A stretch of DNA of 64,000 nt from Asterias amurensis (taxonomy: Eukaryota > Echinodermata > Asteroidea > Forcipulatida > Asteriidae): assembly GCF_032118995.1 (NCBI RefSeq), contig NC_092649.1, positions 30,394,927-30,458,926 of the forward strand. The letters are read 5' to 3'. The notes under the pieces were generated by a model. It searched no databases. It was not told the origin of the DNA and worked only from the letters and a program-made list of their open reading frames with translations. The translations under genes and the position numbers were made by a program. Numbering within the stretch: position 1 is the first letter of the stretch; every line of letters starts with the position of its first letter. Positions 1-11,142 of the stretch are shown here, one piece after another.

Positions 1-3000
1 AGTTGTGTACAGTGTTGCAGTGTGCTGTGTCGGTACCAGTACAGGCTGATGTATCTGTCTTCATTATTCCATCATTGTCTGATTCAGATCTCACTCCACT
101 ACAAGAGGCAGTACTACATTGTCTCTATGTTGTTCAACAGGTCAGTGTGTTTCTTTGTTTGTTTGTTTGTTTATTTTCAACAAGCCCTGGTGGATCCCTT
201 CAGTTAATAAGCGAGTTGAGTAATCCTTGTACATAGGACCTCTGGCTTAATGTCCCATCCAAAGGACAAACAATTTTAGTATAATATCTTGCTCAATGAC
301 ATTAGTGCAGCAACTAAGACTCACTACCACGCTCTGTTGAGCAGAAACACCAGAGCTCAAGTCCAGTGCTCTTTACCTCTCAACCACGACAAGCCATTCA
401 AACTAAATCAATCAAATTCAGGTCAACCACAAGATTCCTAAGCCTACCATGGTTTCATGTGTGTGCATGTCACTTATTTACTTTGCACAACTTTCCACCT
501 GTTTTAGGCACACCTAGTCTTCACCTCAGCTTTTACATCCAGAAGAGGACTTTACCGAGTACCAGCGTAGATATAGATAGTTATAGACCAATATGAATCT
601 CATCATTATTATTGTTGGGCACCAGAACAACTTAATACATGTAATAATGGCATCAATAATAAAAAATATTATTTTCCCTGATATGTGGTGAGCACTGTAC
701 ACTTAGTGCTATCCAGAGTCTTACAGAAAGAAAAGCCGCATACTGTGGTAGGATTCGAACCCATGACCCATGACCCCTGCCAATCTAGAGTAGATGTGTT
801 GCTACTAAGCCATTGGGTGTGCTAGGTGACTAGTTGCTCGATTGAGTCTTGAGTTAATAAAATTGCATATGTTTTTCTTCCTGCTAATTCATTCAGGCTA
901 TTGGCGGTGCATCCGAGTCTATGCAGTCCATGTATCCAGCAGTATTTGATCAACTCCTGACCTTCGTTACATACTCATGTCAAGCGCCCTCGTTTGGCCA
1001 GATTGAGACCAAGGTTGTCACTAAAGCCTCTTCCAAACAGGTCAGTTATTCATTATGTGTTAATAATCCCAATAATTTGTTGGTTAGATGGCCCTAACCA
1101 GATGTTGATAACATGTATAATCTCTTTGAGTCAAGATAAGGTACAGTACTGGAAATCGACACTACTGGGATGCCTACCATCTCTGAATCAATATATGGTT
1201 TAGTAACGCTTGAAGAAACGCTCCAATTGCAGGCCTGGAATTACACACAAGCCACGGGAGGCCATGGCACCCTGGTCTTGGCCTTTCAACAATTTTTTAT
1301 TGTCTTTATGATTTCCCTATGGAAGTGCCCTTTGTAAAATGAACATGGCCTTTCCCTTTCAATGATGAAATTCAAGGCCTTAACTGGTTTGCTATGGAAC
1401 TAATATGTAGCACATCAATGCAAACAACTGTTTGCAAATTGTTTGTGTGGAGTTGTATCTTTAAAACCACAGAGTCTCAATTTGTATTATAAAGTACATT
1501 CAGTGGATTCTTATATTGTATGTCTCTTCTCTAATCATTTCATTACAAATTAAAAACCTCTTCCTCTTTTTCAATCTCCTAGAATCCTTTCTATAACAAA
1601 CTTCCAACAAACAACTAAACATTTTTTTTTTACTTCTTTTCGCTGTGTCTGTTTTCTGTCGTCTTTTCATCCTTTCTCAATACCTGTAAGTTTTCTTGGT
1701 ATTTGTTGGTGCCAAAAACATTTGTGTGGTTTGTTGTGGCCAAGTAGAAATGTATGATGGACCCCTAGGGACTATTGGTACACACATGTGCCAAAGGCCC
1801 TTATGGTACTTACATTGACTCAGGCGGATTCACTTTGTATTTCAGGAACTTTGTTTAATATTTAGCAACGTGAATTTGTTATGAATTGTTACTCCATTAC
1901 TGTTAAAAACAAATCATTTAACAAGGGCGATCTTTCCAGCACAGCTGATCATATAGGACCCTCACATTCAATTTAAAAACGTCAAAGACAAAATACTAAC
2001 AATGACAAGACTTTGGCTGTAAGTGCATACAACAAAAATTGGTTACTAAAACTGAGCTTACATACCCTATCAACCAACCACACAATTAAAAACTTGATTT
2101 TTGTTTTTAAATAAATGAGTAAAAATGTACACCCAATAAGTCAGAAGTTCAAAATATGAATTACAAGGAATGAGTGCCCCCCCCCCTGTATTAGAAAGTT
2201 TTGTTTCACATGGAGTAACAAACAATGGTGTTTCTTTTTGTCCCTCACTCTACCTACATGGATCTGTTTAGTTTGATCGAGCAATCTTTGAGTGGAAGGT
2301 ATCGTACCCCTTAAACCATTATACCATCCTGCTGTGTGTCATTCCACCTATAGACTTTCCATTACTCTCAGCTGCTTGCACCCACTGTAGCCTGGTTTCA
2401 CACATAATGCATGTTTCTTTTTGCCTGCCTCTCGGTAAAATGGAATTGGTTTAATTTTTACTTCCAAACCTAAAGTAAAGACTACCTTGCCAGTGTGATT
2501 AGCTGCTTTCATTTGATCGCTTCTTTGTACTTTTTGCAGTATTATTATAATTTTTGTTTTTATTTAGTAAAGAATTGATTTTCAAAACCCCTGAATCACA
2601 CTTCAATGAATGTTGCTAGAACCATCACATCTTCAGAGATATTTCTACTTGAATCACTAGGATGAAATGATAACTGTAGGTGTTAACAATAAGGTCAAGC
2701 TAGATGCATGGAGCCTCATGCAAGGCTGCAGTACACGTATTAAACTTGTAAACAAATCAGCTTGTATATGTGTGTAGTTTTTAACTACCATCCTATAGCC
2801 CCCCCCCCCCCCCCCGCCCATCCCAGGCTTTCCTCAAGGTAGAATTCGTTGTCTGTTGTAAACAGTTGCCTTGGGCTAATAAACATTTGTGCTCGTATAG
2901 AAATTGTTACCTTTATGTGTATCTTCCAATTATTTGTTTTCTTTTGCAAGAGATGTGTTATTGTTACCCCCCTCCCCACCCTCCTTCACCAAGATGTAAT

Positions 3001-6000
3001 TGTTAGCGTGATGTACATTTTGTTTTGGGCTGTTAGAATCTGTGCTAGTATAGACACAATAATGTGTATCTGCAAATTATTTGATTTTTTTGCCAGAGAT
3101 GTTGTGATAATTTATTTGGATAATTTGGTGTACTGAAGCACTGTGGCACTTGTTTATGTTGGAAATAGCTCATTTCTGTTGTTGATAGAGGTTGGGTGAC
3201 TTGATTTATGTATTTCACTGAACATAGTTGTTACACTAATGGTCGTTACTCTATTGTGCAGTGTGGAAACCTCAAAGTGAAGTCTGTATCAATAAACAGT
3301 GTATCCAATAATTCCATACACTCTGCATGTTGCTGCTATTTAGGCCTGGCACTTGATGATGGCAAGCGCCCTCTTGCACATTGCATCTGGGCCCAATTTC
3401 ATAGAGCTGCTTGAGCAGCAAATACTGATTAACAATTTTTCGCTAAGCAAAAATGAGCAGGATACCATTCACCAATTATGGTAAGCATAACTTTATTGTG
3501 CTTAGCTACTCTAATTGTGCTTAAACAGGAGTATGTAATTGGGCACTGGTCATTGCCTAGGTGCCCCTGTTAATGTTCGTACCAATTTGCATGTCCCTCA
3601 AATAGGTGCCCTTTATCAATGAGAAACTGCACAGACCATACATTTAATCAATCATTGATCATTTAATACACGTAGCTTGTAGTTGGTTCAGCAAGTTGTT
3701 AGTGCTTTTTGTAGTAAATTGTGAATGATAAGCATGTTGGTAAATTTGTTGAGTATTCATTTATGATGATGTGTTTCTTTGCATTTGATGTCAGGTTAGC
3801 TCTAAATAGTATACCCAGGGGCTGGTTTTATCTGTAAGCAGGCTTGATTTCTGCTTACTGGGCATCCCTATAAGCAGAGTGTCTATTTAATAGTCACTGC
3901 TTAGCGACAGCAAAGCTGAAGGCATGCTAACTTGCCCTCGGTTCTTCTACAATTGAAGACACAATGCAAATCCATTGAAAATGCACACCATGCTGTCAGG
4001 ATTGTTGTGAAATAATTTTTGCCTGGGCACATAATTCTGTTTAGTAGGCAAATAAATTTGCTTACTGGAAAACAACTCAGTGAAAATGAAATAGGCACAT
4101 ATGTACAATTGTGTATGTACAGTGTATTGTATATTTCAGAATCCTTTTACAACCCTTTTCTCCAAACAGTATGAACTTGTAATTGTGTTAGATTCCATTG
4201 GTACAATACAATGTGTATTTGAACAAAACACTTTTCTCCAAGTATACATTGCTTTACATGTGTATAGGTAAAACAAACAATGAAAACCCGAGTGGTTGAC
4301 ACTTGATGATTGGCCCTCAAACAACCCCACCATGTCTCGGCAAGAAGTACTTAGCCTTGATGGGATCACAAAGAAGGTTCCTTCCAATTCTCAAATCTTA
4401 AAACTAACCCATGACAATATCATCACATTACAATGTAGGTACCGATGTTAAGAAAACAGCAAACAACGGTAAAAACCTTTTCAAGTTCATAAGCTTTCGC
4501 ATAATTATTAAGTTACCAAAATCAAGCTTTAAATTTCTTAAGTATTGTGGTTGTGGAGAGTGAAACTAAAATGGCTCTAATTTTAACAAAAAGACAGAAA
4601 TATTTCCCGGGGCGACTGGGACTTTTACTAATGCTGCATCATGATTGCTTGGGTTTACTAATTGGTTTAACACTAACTATGGGTCTTGCAAACACCACAT
4701 TCTCAAAAACAAACGTACTGTGGCATCTTGGTAGCTGAGGTTGTTTTGCTTGCACTGCGACAGAAAATTCATGCATGGTGAAGTATCAATATGTATTTGG
4801 TTTGCGGTAACACCATCTACTTGCCAGGTAGAGTTTGTTCTTTAGAGAACTGTCTGCTACCAAAAAATCTACTCTGCGGTAGTGGAATATATAGCAAGAC
4901 AGTTCTCTCAAGAACAAACTTTACCGGGCAAGTAGATATACACATGGAACCATCACGATTAAGCAGAAAATTAACTGTAAATTAAAGCTTAAACTATGAA
5001 GAGGGTATGGTTGAATAAAAATCTAATTACTTCAGCTATGACTATTTCCATGAGCTGAAGTCACTGACAACATCAAAGAACCGGCTTCACCAGCCATAGC
5101 CGCATAGCTCTGCCAGCCATTCATTCCAACGAGACTTAAAGCCATTGGACACTTTCGTTAAACAGTATTATCCAAGGCCCACAATTCGTGTATCACAACT
5201 TATATATAAAATAACAAGCCTGTGAAAATTTAGGCTCAATCGGTCATCAGAGTCGGGAGAAAATAACGGGAAAACCCACCCTTGTTTCCACATGTTCGCC
5301 GTGTCATGACATGTGTTTAAAATAAATCCGTAATTCTCGATAGCGAGAATTGATATTGTTTTAATGTTTTCTCAAAAAGTAAAGCATTTCATGGACTAAT
5401 ATTTAAAGGGAAGTCTTTCACCATTACCTTCTGTAAACCCTGAAAGTTATATGTAAATCTGTGAACTTTTTTTTTCTGTTCTGAAAGTGTCCAATGGCTT
5501 TAAGATGTCGACTTGCTCACATCAACAAAACATGCAATCTTTGCCTTAATTTTGTGCTCCAAAACCAGACATTTTTTAATATTTCAACTACAACCCTATA
5601 GTTTCACAGCACTTAGTGATCAGGCAGAAAAACTTCATTGCACAATTAAGTGAAAATGTCCACGATTTGGTTTTATTCATGTCATGCTGGCACTGTACGT
5701 ATGCACATGGGGTCATTCACGTTTTTAGCCACAAACATGACATTTTTCATTCACAAACAGTAGCCAGGACTGAATACATGTAGGTTTGAATCAAACACCA
5801 TCAGTTTTGCTCATTTCATTTTTTCACAGGAAAAATCGACTTTCAAACAAATCGTTTGAAAGTACAACAAACCACAAGGGGAAATGACTGGGTGACTTTT
5901 ATAACTTTTGGATTGAACAAAGGCAAATTGACTAGAGTAGGACTTGAACCGGCAACCTCCAGATTAACATGCCAAACTGTGTGACTAAGCAAGTCATTGT

Positions 6001-9000
6001 ATCAAACACTGTTCAAATGATACAGCTTATTGGCCCCAGTTGGTTGTACACAAAGCCTTGGTGATGGAATTGCATTGTACGTATTTGAATGCTGGTATGG
6101 TTCTTGCAGTGTCTTTCTTTATAACTTGGTTTTAGTTTCCCTCTAATTTAAGCTTATGGGGAGAGCCAAGGATGCCATAAATGCAATTTGTTCAAATGTT
6201 TAAAGGCAGTGTCATAGATTGGTAACTTCTCAAAAAATTAACTATGGTGGAAATTTACTTGATGAGAAGGGCTACTTGATAGTATCAACTATTTTGAGAA
6301 AGTAGTCCCATGGAACTAATATGGTTTGGATATTTGTTGACTGAAAACCTAGTTTCTGAGGGTTGGCGTCTGTTCGCAAATGATGCAGCCAGAGATGCGG
6401 TTGGTAAAGCTGCTCTTAAAACATGGATGGATTTTATACATGCTTGCAAAAGTAGAGTGACAGTTTTTTCTGTTTTCTGAAGTAGACACTGTATTCAGTA
6501 ATAGTTGACATAAACCAATCTATAACTCTACCTTTATAGGAATCTATAAAAAATTATTATCTAACAATAGAATGTGTCTACTTTTCTTTTGTCCGCCTTG
6601 CTTCTGTACAGGAGAAATGGGATAATTATAGAGGCAATACCCAGGTATGTCACAATAAACATCAGAGGAAAAAGAACAAAATAGAGTTTCTAGTTGTGAT
6701 TTTTTTTTAAAGGATGTGGAGAATCAATGTAGGAAACTTGTGTTTCTCAGTGCAAGATACTGAGCTTTGTAAGTCTCTCTTGGGACAGCCTGAAGCCATC
6801 ATATGTTTACTTGCATCTATTAACTGGAAATTGTCAAGCAAAATGTGATGTTTGTGTGTTTCAGAAACCAGTATGATGGTCTAAACTCAGTTTGTTTTAT
6901 TTGTTTGACATTAAACAAAACTTCATTATTACTTGTTTTTACAACACTGTTCAGGTCATTGAACTACACTGGTTGGTGTACTATACACTTCTTTCCACAT
7001 AACTTCTTAACGTTACTTTATATTCTCACAAAATTACTTTGTTGTATTTCCCTTCTTAAAATATTGTTATCATTCTTTTGCTATTTAACTTCTCCTTTTT
7101 CCTATTCTCTTATCAACCTGTATCACTCATCAGTTACTACTTGACTACATGTATGTGTACAGTGTGCCCACTTGAGAGAATTAAAAGTTTCTCAAGAACA
7201 TGAATTCAGCAAAACAGATTGTGAAAACAAAGTTTTAACCAACAAAACTTCCTAAGCGTCTTATTTTATTTCAATTATTTGCTGTCTAGATGAGAAGTTT
7301 CAAAGTTGTCAACCTCCTTCCCAGAAGGCTCCAGAACCCCAGCCGCTTGTAAACATTTTAAAAATCTTATTTTTGCAAATCTGCTGTGTATGTTTATAAT
7401 TATGTTTGTTCATAACAGGCATTGAGATTCATTACAGTAATGTCATGGAGTTATTATGATGATTATTATTTAACTCTCTAGTATTTTCTTTGTATTTAGT
7501 CTGATTGGGTCTCCATGAACTACGTTCCATTTGCTGAGAAGGCCTTAGAGATGACGACTGCATTGTATAAGACCACAGCCAGTCATCCCCAAGTAGTTAG
7601 ACTTCATGTTCTACAGAACATACTCAAGGTACGGACTCAATAGACCCTATACAAAACACGCAGCACACATTACACGCGCGTCTCCTGTCAGCCATTTTGG
7701 GTGTCAAAAATGTACACAACAGGATGGTACACGTGTTTACACACCTACACACCTCCTGGGAGTCCATTCCTTTTGTGCATGTTTTGACACCCAAAACGGC
7801 AGACAGAAGACGTGTATGTGCGCTGCATGTTGTGCATGTAGTAGGGTATATATAATAGGCTACATCATCACAATAATCTTGGTTGCACTAATTTGGGAGT
7901 CTATGTTCCAGTGTCTGCTTGTTTTAATAATCTTCCCGCCGAGGGAACTCGGCAAACATCCTAACGATTGAACTCTGACAATAAGTGCCTTGGTTCATGC
8001 CAACATTGGATGGTTTGGAGATAACCAAATCCATCAAACTCCAACACCACCATGACACATGGATTGTGCGTGGACGATTAAGAGTGATCAGTGTTAATAC
8101 AATTGTGATTCACACTATAGGTTCTCCAACTACCACTTGGCCTGAAATATGCTTGCCCCTCCCCCACTACATGGAAGCTAGCCATCAGCTCACTGCTTGA
8201 GATCCTACCAGTGGGCCTACCAGTCGCTAGGCAACCATCAACAGCGAGTCACTTTACAGATATGTGGCTTGATCTCGCAGCTGCGTTTGAGTTATTCCTC
8301 TTCTCTGATCAGTGAGTATTCAGTTCAAGCATTCCATGAGTTTTGTTTGTTTGTTTGTTTGTTTGTTTGTGTGTTTGTTTGTTTGTTTGTTTGTTTGTTT
8401 GTTTTTTAAGGTAATCTTTCCAACAAGGGAACTCTGCAAACTCCCACAAGGGGATATAAACACCAAGTTAGCAAAAGCAAGTCTCTCTCTTGTGCAAAAG
8501 TTTGTTTATGATTTGGAGTTGAAAAAAGAAAAATTTATCAGAGTGGGACTCGAACCGTATACTCAGAACTTCTTCTGTGAAAAAAATCACAGGCTTTACT
8601 CGGGTAGGATTTGAACCCAGGACCTTTGCAATTCTAGAGCAGTCTCTTACTGACTAGGCACAATGACATGGATTGGTAAGACACTGCTCTAGAATTGCAA
8701 AGGTCGTGAGTTTGAATCCAACCGGAGTAAATGCCTGTAATTTTTTTCACAGAGCTCAGGAAAGTACCATTTATACAGTGCTAACACACACATATCAGTG
8801 TATATGGGTACAAAAACAACTATTCTTTATCCTTAATGCCAATTGCCATATATTAAATATAAAAAAGAGATTTAAATCTTGTGATTGTTTTGTCCCTCAG
8901 TCCGGCCCCAACATCAACATCTGTTGAAGAGCAACAGCGTGTAGAAGCCATTGATGTACAGGTTGTACAAATGGTGCGTCAGACTATATTGCCCCACTCC

Positions 9001-11142
9001 ACAAATACACCGGAGCTGTTTACTGCTAGGATAATGACTCTATTGAACAGGGGATCAATTCATTCAGCTAACACCGCCAGCTTCCTAGGTAGGTCTATCA
9101 CATTCACACTATTTATGTCAGGTATTTATTTAGTTCTTTTGCCCGTCGAGTATCCTAAAGCACTGTGATAGTTATGACAGGTATGCTGTGTTTGAATCAT
9201 GAGGTTCTTTTTCTAATGAAATCTGCAGCCAATCATCATACCAGAAACACCAGGGCAAACTCCCTCTCTTAATCATCAGTGTACTGTGTTCGTTAAAATA
9301 TGCATTACACAACACACAGGACCAACGGCTATAGTCATATCCAAAGGACAACACAATAATGGATAAGGGTCTCGTTTAAGGACACAGGTGTCAAGACTGG
9401 GACCCGAACTCACACTCAGCTGATCAGAACATTGGAACTTGAGTCTGGTGCGCTAGACCACTCGAACATAGTACACCACAACACCAATATGCTCTTTACA
9501 GTCCACTTAACGTACTGTATTTATAACAACACAACAAATTGAAGAGGATAGTAACTGTTGTAAAACAATGAATTGTGAATGTAATTTATTTTCTTGATGT
9601 TCTTGCTACAATTATATGCAATTTACACACAAGCTCCAAAACGTTCCAACACTTGGCCTCAGGGGTCCAGATCATTGTTTTTAGGCAAGAGTCTTCATGG
9701 GTTTCGTCTGAAACACTAAACGCTAACCTCTGTATCTCTCCAATTATTAGATGTTGACAACCGTCAATTGAGAGAAGAGTTTGCCAAGTCCTGTTTTGAG
9801 ACATTGCTACAGTTCTCGTTCATTGCACATGACTTGAGTAAGATGACAGACGAGGGCGGTCTAACTAAGATGGCTTTGTCTGCGTTGCTACAACGTTGCC
9901 AAGAGGTCTTACAGAAGTACGTAGAGGATGAACGACTAAGTGGAAAGTGCCCTCTTCCCAGGTGAGTTATCTTGGTCTTATTTCCAATCAACACATAAAT
10001 TCTGTACCTGAGGTGCAGTTAAGCGTCATACCCCAGGACCTAAAACACACATATAGATCATTCGCATAGCACTCATAACCCTCAGCAAAGTGGTCCTAAA
10101 TCAGGTTGAGACAGCGTGAGACCTGAGGTGCAGTTTAACGTCATACCCCAGGACATAAAACACCGAAGACCATGTATACATTTGGTAGCCAATCAAATAC
10201 TGAGCCTGCGATTACTCGTATTCAGAGATGTTCAAGTTACGGCCTACTAAGATCTAGAAGTGGTTGCAGATTGTGAATTTTTAAGTTTCCTGAAGTCCCG
10301 ATTAATTGATGATATATTTTCTGTGGCCTTTGTTTCTAGATCTAGGATGGCCGAGATGTCGTTTGTTCTTCAAGCTATAACTACTTTGATACATTCCCTA
10401 AAGAAAGCTAACAGTGGCAATGGTAAGAGTTATCATTTCTCTTAAGGATAAGTCTACTGGGTTCTTTTACACTACACAACACACAGGACCTACATCCCAT
10501 TGAAAGACAAAGCATTTATACAGCCTTGCTCGAGGACACTTGAGTGCCATGACCGGGATGTGAACCCACTTTCTGACAACTTCAGAACTCAAGTCTTGTT
10601 GACCACTCGGTCAACCTGACCAGTTGTTCTGAATAACATCTCAAATTCATTTATAATTTATTTATACTGGTTGTGAAACCAAGAACTCTCAGAAAAGCAA
10701 ACTTAATCACTATACTAGACAATAACCCAATGGAGAGAAGACAAGGGAGGAAGTTTTAGTTTGAATTGTGGGAGGGAAACCCCAAAATGGTTCCATGCAA
10801 AAACCCACACAGTCAGGTAGGGACTGAAAACCCAATCCATGTAGTGCCCTCGGCATGATTGGAACCAGGGTCCTAGCTGTGGAAGGTGAGGAAAGATACC
10901 ACTTCGCCAACCCAATCACCCTCGGAGTCAATCACTGTTACCCTCGTCATACATTAATTTGAATCTCCCCTCTTTTGACAGTGGACCATGCCACCTGGAG
11001 CCAAGTCATTGACCTGTACCCATACCTGGTGGACTGTACAACTTGCACCTCCTCACAGGTGTGTAATGCACTCAAGGAAGCGTTGAGTCAGTACCAAGAC
11101 CTACTAGTTGCCCCCGTCACCAGACTCCTTAACGGAACGTGA
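1..11142 (+). CDS. MON2: MON2 homologue, C-terminal exons (5' part outside window)
   Basis: MON2 is a large Arf-GEF-like scaffold without a Sec7 domain that works at the trans-Golgi and endosomes with flippase and retromer-linked traffic. Exons read: about 21-140, 897-1040, 6612-6644 (microexon), 7500-7628, 8121-8311, 8901-9088, 9751-9961, 10346-10422, 10982-11142, all bounded by AG and GT with phases that join (0,0,0,0,2,1,2,1). Recognised by recalled similarity to human MON2: [82 protein letters not shown]. The stop TGA at 11140-11142 falls where the vertebrate protein ends (an NG-rich tail). The first exon either starts at the AG before base 21 or runs off the left edge. The last exons are dense and the intron 1041-6611 is long. 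Identity is secure; the left edge and the microexon are less certain. Confidence 0.93.
153..175. repeat. (GTTT)n simple repeat
   Basis: Short TTTG/GTTT run right after the MON2 donor at 141. Similar runs lie at 8342-8405, 12199-12214 and 16020-16062. The ones near 8342 and 16020 sit at the edge of a dispersed repeat whose next bases include GGGAACTC and AAACTCCCACAAGGGGA, so they look like the simple-sequence end of that repeat. Confidence 0.7.
225..385 (-). mobile_element. tRNA-derived SINE, Leu/Ser-type head, minus orientation
   Basis: Diverged copy of the family seen more clearly at 9290-9480, 10440-10625 and 52490-52722. Shared marks are an ACATAGGACC/CACAGGACC block, an AAAGGACAA block, a lineage-typical GCTCAATGACA segment, and an anticodon-arm-like CAGAGCTCAAGTCCAG next to the end. 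Lies inside a MON2 intron. Confidence 0.5.
620..845 (-). mobile_element. tRNA-derived SINE, minus orientation
   Basis: The reverse complement holds a perfect pol III B box (GGTTCGAATCC, 751-761) and an A-box-like TGGCTTAGTAG upstream at tRNA spacing. The far end is an AT-rich AATAATAAAAAATATTATT tail near 650-670. Sits between MON2 exons 140 and 897. Confidence 0.65.
3388..3545. mobile_element. MITE fragment, GGGCCCAATTTCAT family
   Basis: Starts GGGCCCAATTTCATAGAGCT, then GCTTGAGCAG, an AAAATGAGCAGGATACCA core, and ends in TTGTGCTTAAACAGGAG, the weakened reverse of the start. The same core recurs at 13858-14025, 42090-42297, 51060-51250, 51489-51730 and 53345-53528. Confidence 0.6.
4814..4937. 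repeat. Foldback element, ~41-bp arms
   Basis: Left arm 4814-4855 and right arm 4897-4937 are near-perfect reverse complements, with about 3 mismatches. Key blocks are ATCTACTTGCC, AGTTTGTTCTT and AGAGAACTGTCT in the left arm, and their complements in the right. The loop is about 41 bp. No coding capacity. Probably a small non-autonomous DNA element; no clear target duplication was seen. Confidence 0.75.
5136..5503. mobile_element. TTAA-flanked MITE (AGCCATTGGACACTTTC subfamily)
   Basis: Termini are TTAA-AGCCATTGGACACTTTC and its reverse complement ending in GGCT-TTAA. The inside has CTGTGAAAATTTAGGCTCAAT, CGGTCATCAGAGTCGGGAGA and CCCTTGTTTCCACATGTTCG, matching the interior order of the AGGCAGTGGACAC family (for example 15204-15594). 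No ORF. Confidence 0.8.
5931..6000 (-). mobile_element. tRNA-like SINE head
   Basis: Reverse complement has a B box GGTTCAAGTCC (5941-5950 region) and an A-box-like TTGCTTAGTCA near 5985. Only the head is clear; the body was not delimited. Confidence 0.5.
6200..6537. mobile_element. TTAA-type MITE (AGGCAGTGTCATAGATTGGT family)
   Basis: Left terminus TTAA-AGGCAGTGTCATAGATTGG; right terminus ACCAATCTATAACTCTACCT-TTATA is its imperfect reverse complement. A CTCAAAAAATTAACTATGGT block echoes the AT-rich sub-terminal part of related MITEs. No ORF. Confidence 0.65.
6612..6644 (+). CDS. MON2: 33-nt in-frame microexon of MON2
   Basis: A pyrimidine-rich tract and CAG precede the exon and CAG/GTATGT follows it. 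It encodes [11 protein letters not shown], begins and ends in phase 0, and would fit between KASSKQ (exon ending 1040) and SDWVSMN (exon starting 7500), which also join directly in frame. It is therefore either an alternative microexon or a chance match. The loop between those two blocks varies among MON2 proteins, which favours optional inclusion. Confidence 0.5.
7639..7858. mobile_element. Foldback MITE with ~80-bp arms in MON2 intron
   Basis: Starts 10 bases after the MON2 donor at 7629. Outer ends read ATAGACCCTATA and, at the other side, TAGGGTATATATAATAG; inner arms share CATTTTGGGTGTCAAAA and its complement TTTTGACACCCAAAACG, and ACACG-rich stretches. No ORF spans it that is not the palindrome itself. 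Confidence 0.7.
8341..8510 (+). repeat. (GTTT)n plus dispersed repeat
   Basis: A 60-base GTTT run is followed by a block containing GGGAACTCTGCAAACTCCC and ACAAGGGGATATAAACACC. Close relatives lie at 7925-7965 and 16018-16150, and a reverse copy near 46683-46730. Function unknown. Confidence 0.6.
8575..8752. mobile_element. Two tRNA-like SINE heads in head-to-head inverted repeat
   Basis: Arms 8575-8649 and 8677-8752 are about 75 bp each with a 27-bp spacer. Each arm holds a B-box-like element (TTTGAACCC on one side, GTTTGAATCC on the other), the block TTTGCAATTCTAGAGCAGT, and a CTGTGAAAAAAAT end. Lies between MON2 exons ending 8311 and starting 8901. Confidence 0.75.
9290..9480 (-). mobile_element. 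tRNA-Leu-like SINE, minus orientation
   Basis: In reverse complement, CCAGA-CTCAAGT-TCCAA resembles the anticodon arm of tRNA-Leu(CAA) and GGTTCGGGTCC-type sequence forms the B box, with extra bases between as in a class II tRNA. The body keeps the CACACAGGACC and TCCAAAGGACA blocks shared with the copies at 10440 and 52490. Confidence 0.65.
10340..10345 (+). promoter_or_regulatory. Tandem 3' splice sites, 6 nt apart
   Basis: Two AGs precede MON2 exon 8: exon start at 10340 (gives R-S-R-M-A-E) or 10346 (gives R-M-A-E). Both keep frame. Human MON2 has no such extra pair by recall, so 10346 is the preferred start. Confidence 0.4.
10440..10625 (-). mobile_element. tRNA-Leu-like SINE, minus orientation
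   Basis: Shares ACACAACACACAGGACC, GAAAGACAAAGCATTTATAC and GAGGACACTTG blocks with the copy at 9290. The head in reverse complement reads TTGACCGAGTGGTCAACAAG, an A-box-like start of a class II tRNA. Confidence 0.65.
10690..10925 (-). mobile_element. Second SINE family, tRNA head at high end
   Basis: In reverse complement it starts GATTGGGTTGGCGAAGTGGT (A-box-like), then a B-box-like GGTTCCAATCATGCC, then GACTGTGTGGGTTTTTGCAT and a body. The same order is seen at 28240-28395 and 48420-48592, where TAGGGACTGAAAA and GCTAGAGCC/GGTCCTAGC blocks recur. Confidence 0.6.

Larger units (their letters stand above)
1041..6611 (+). other. Long MON2 intron filled with repeats
   Basis: No coding exon recognised. 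Holds fragments of the GGGCCCAATTTCAT-type MITE near 3388-3545 and 3820-4095, a hairpin element at 4814-4937, a TTAA-flanked MITE at 5136-5503, a tRNA-like SINE head at 5931-6000, and another TTAA MITE starting at 6200. A 16-base C run lies near 2800-2815. Confidence 0.7.

Noticed and set aside
8312-8614. Open frame rich in Cys-Leu-Phe-Val
   Set aside because: It is the translation of the GTTT repeat; similar frames occur at 3-236 and 15883-16083.
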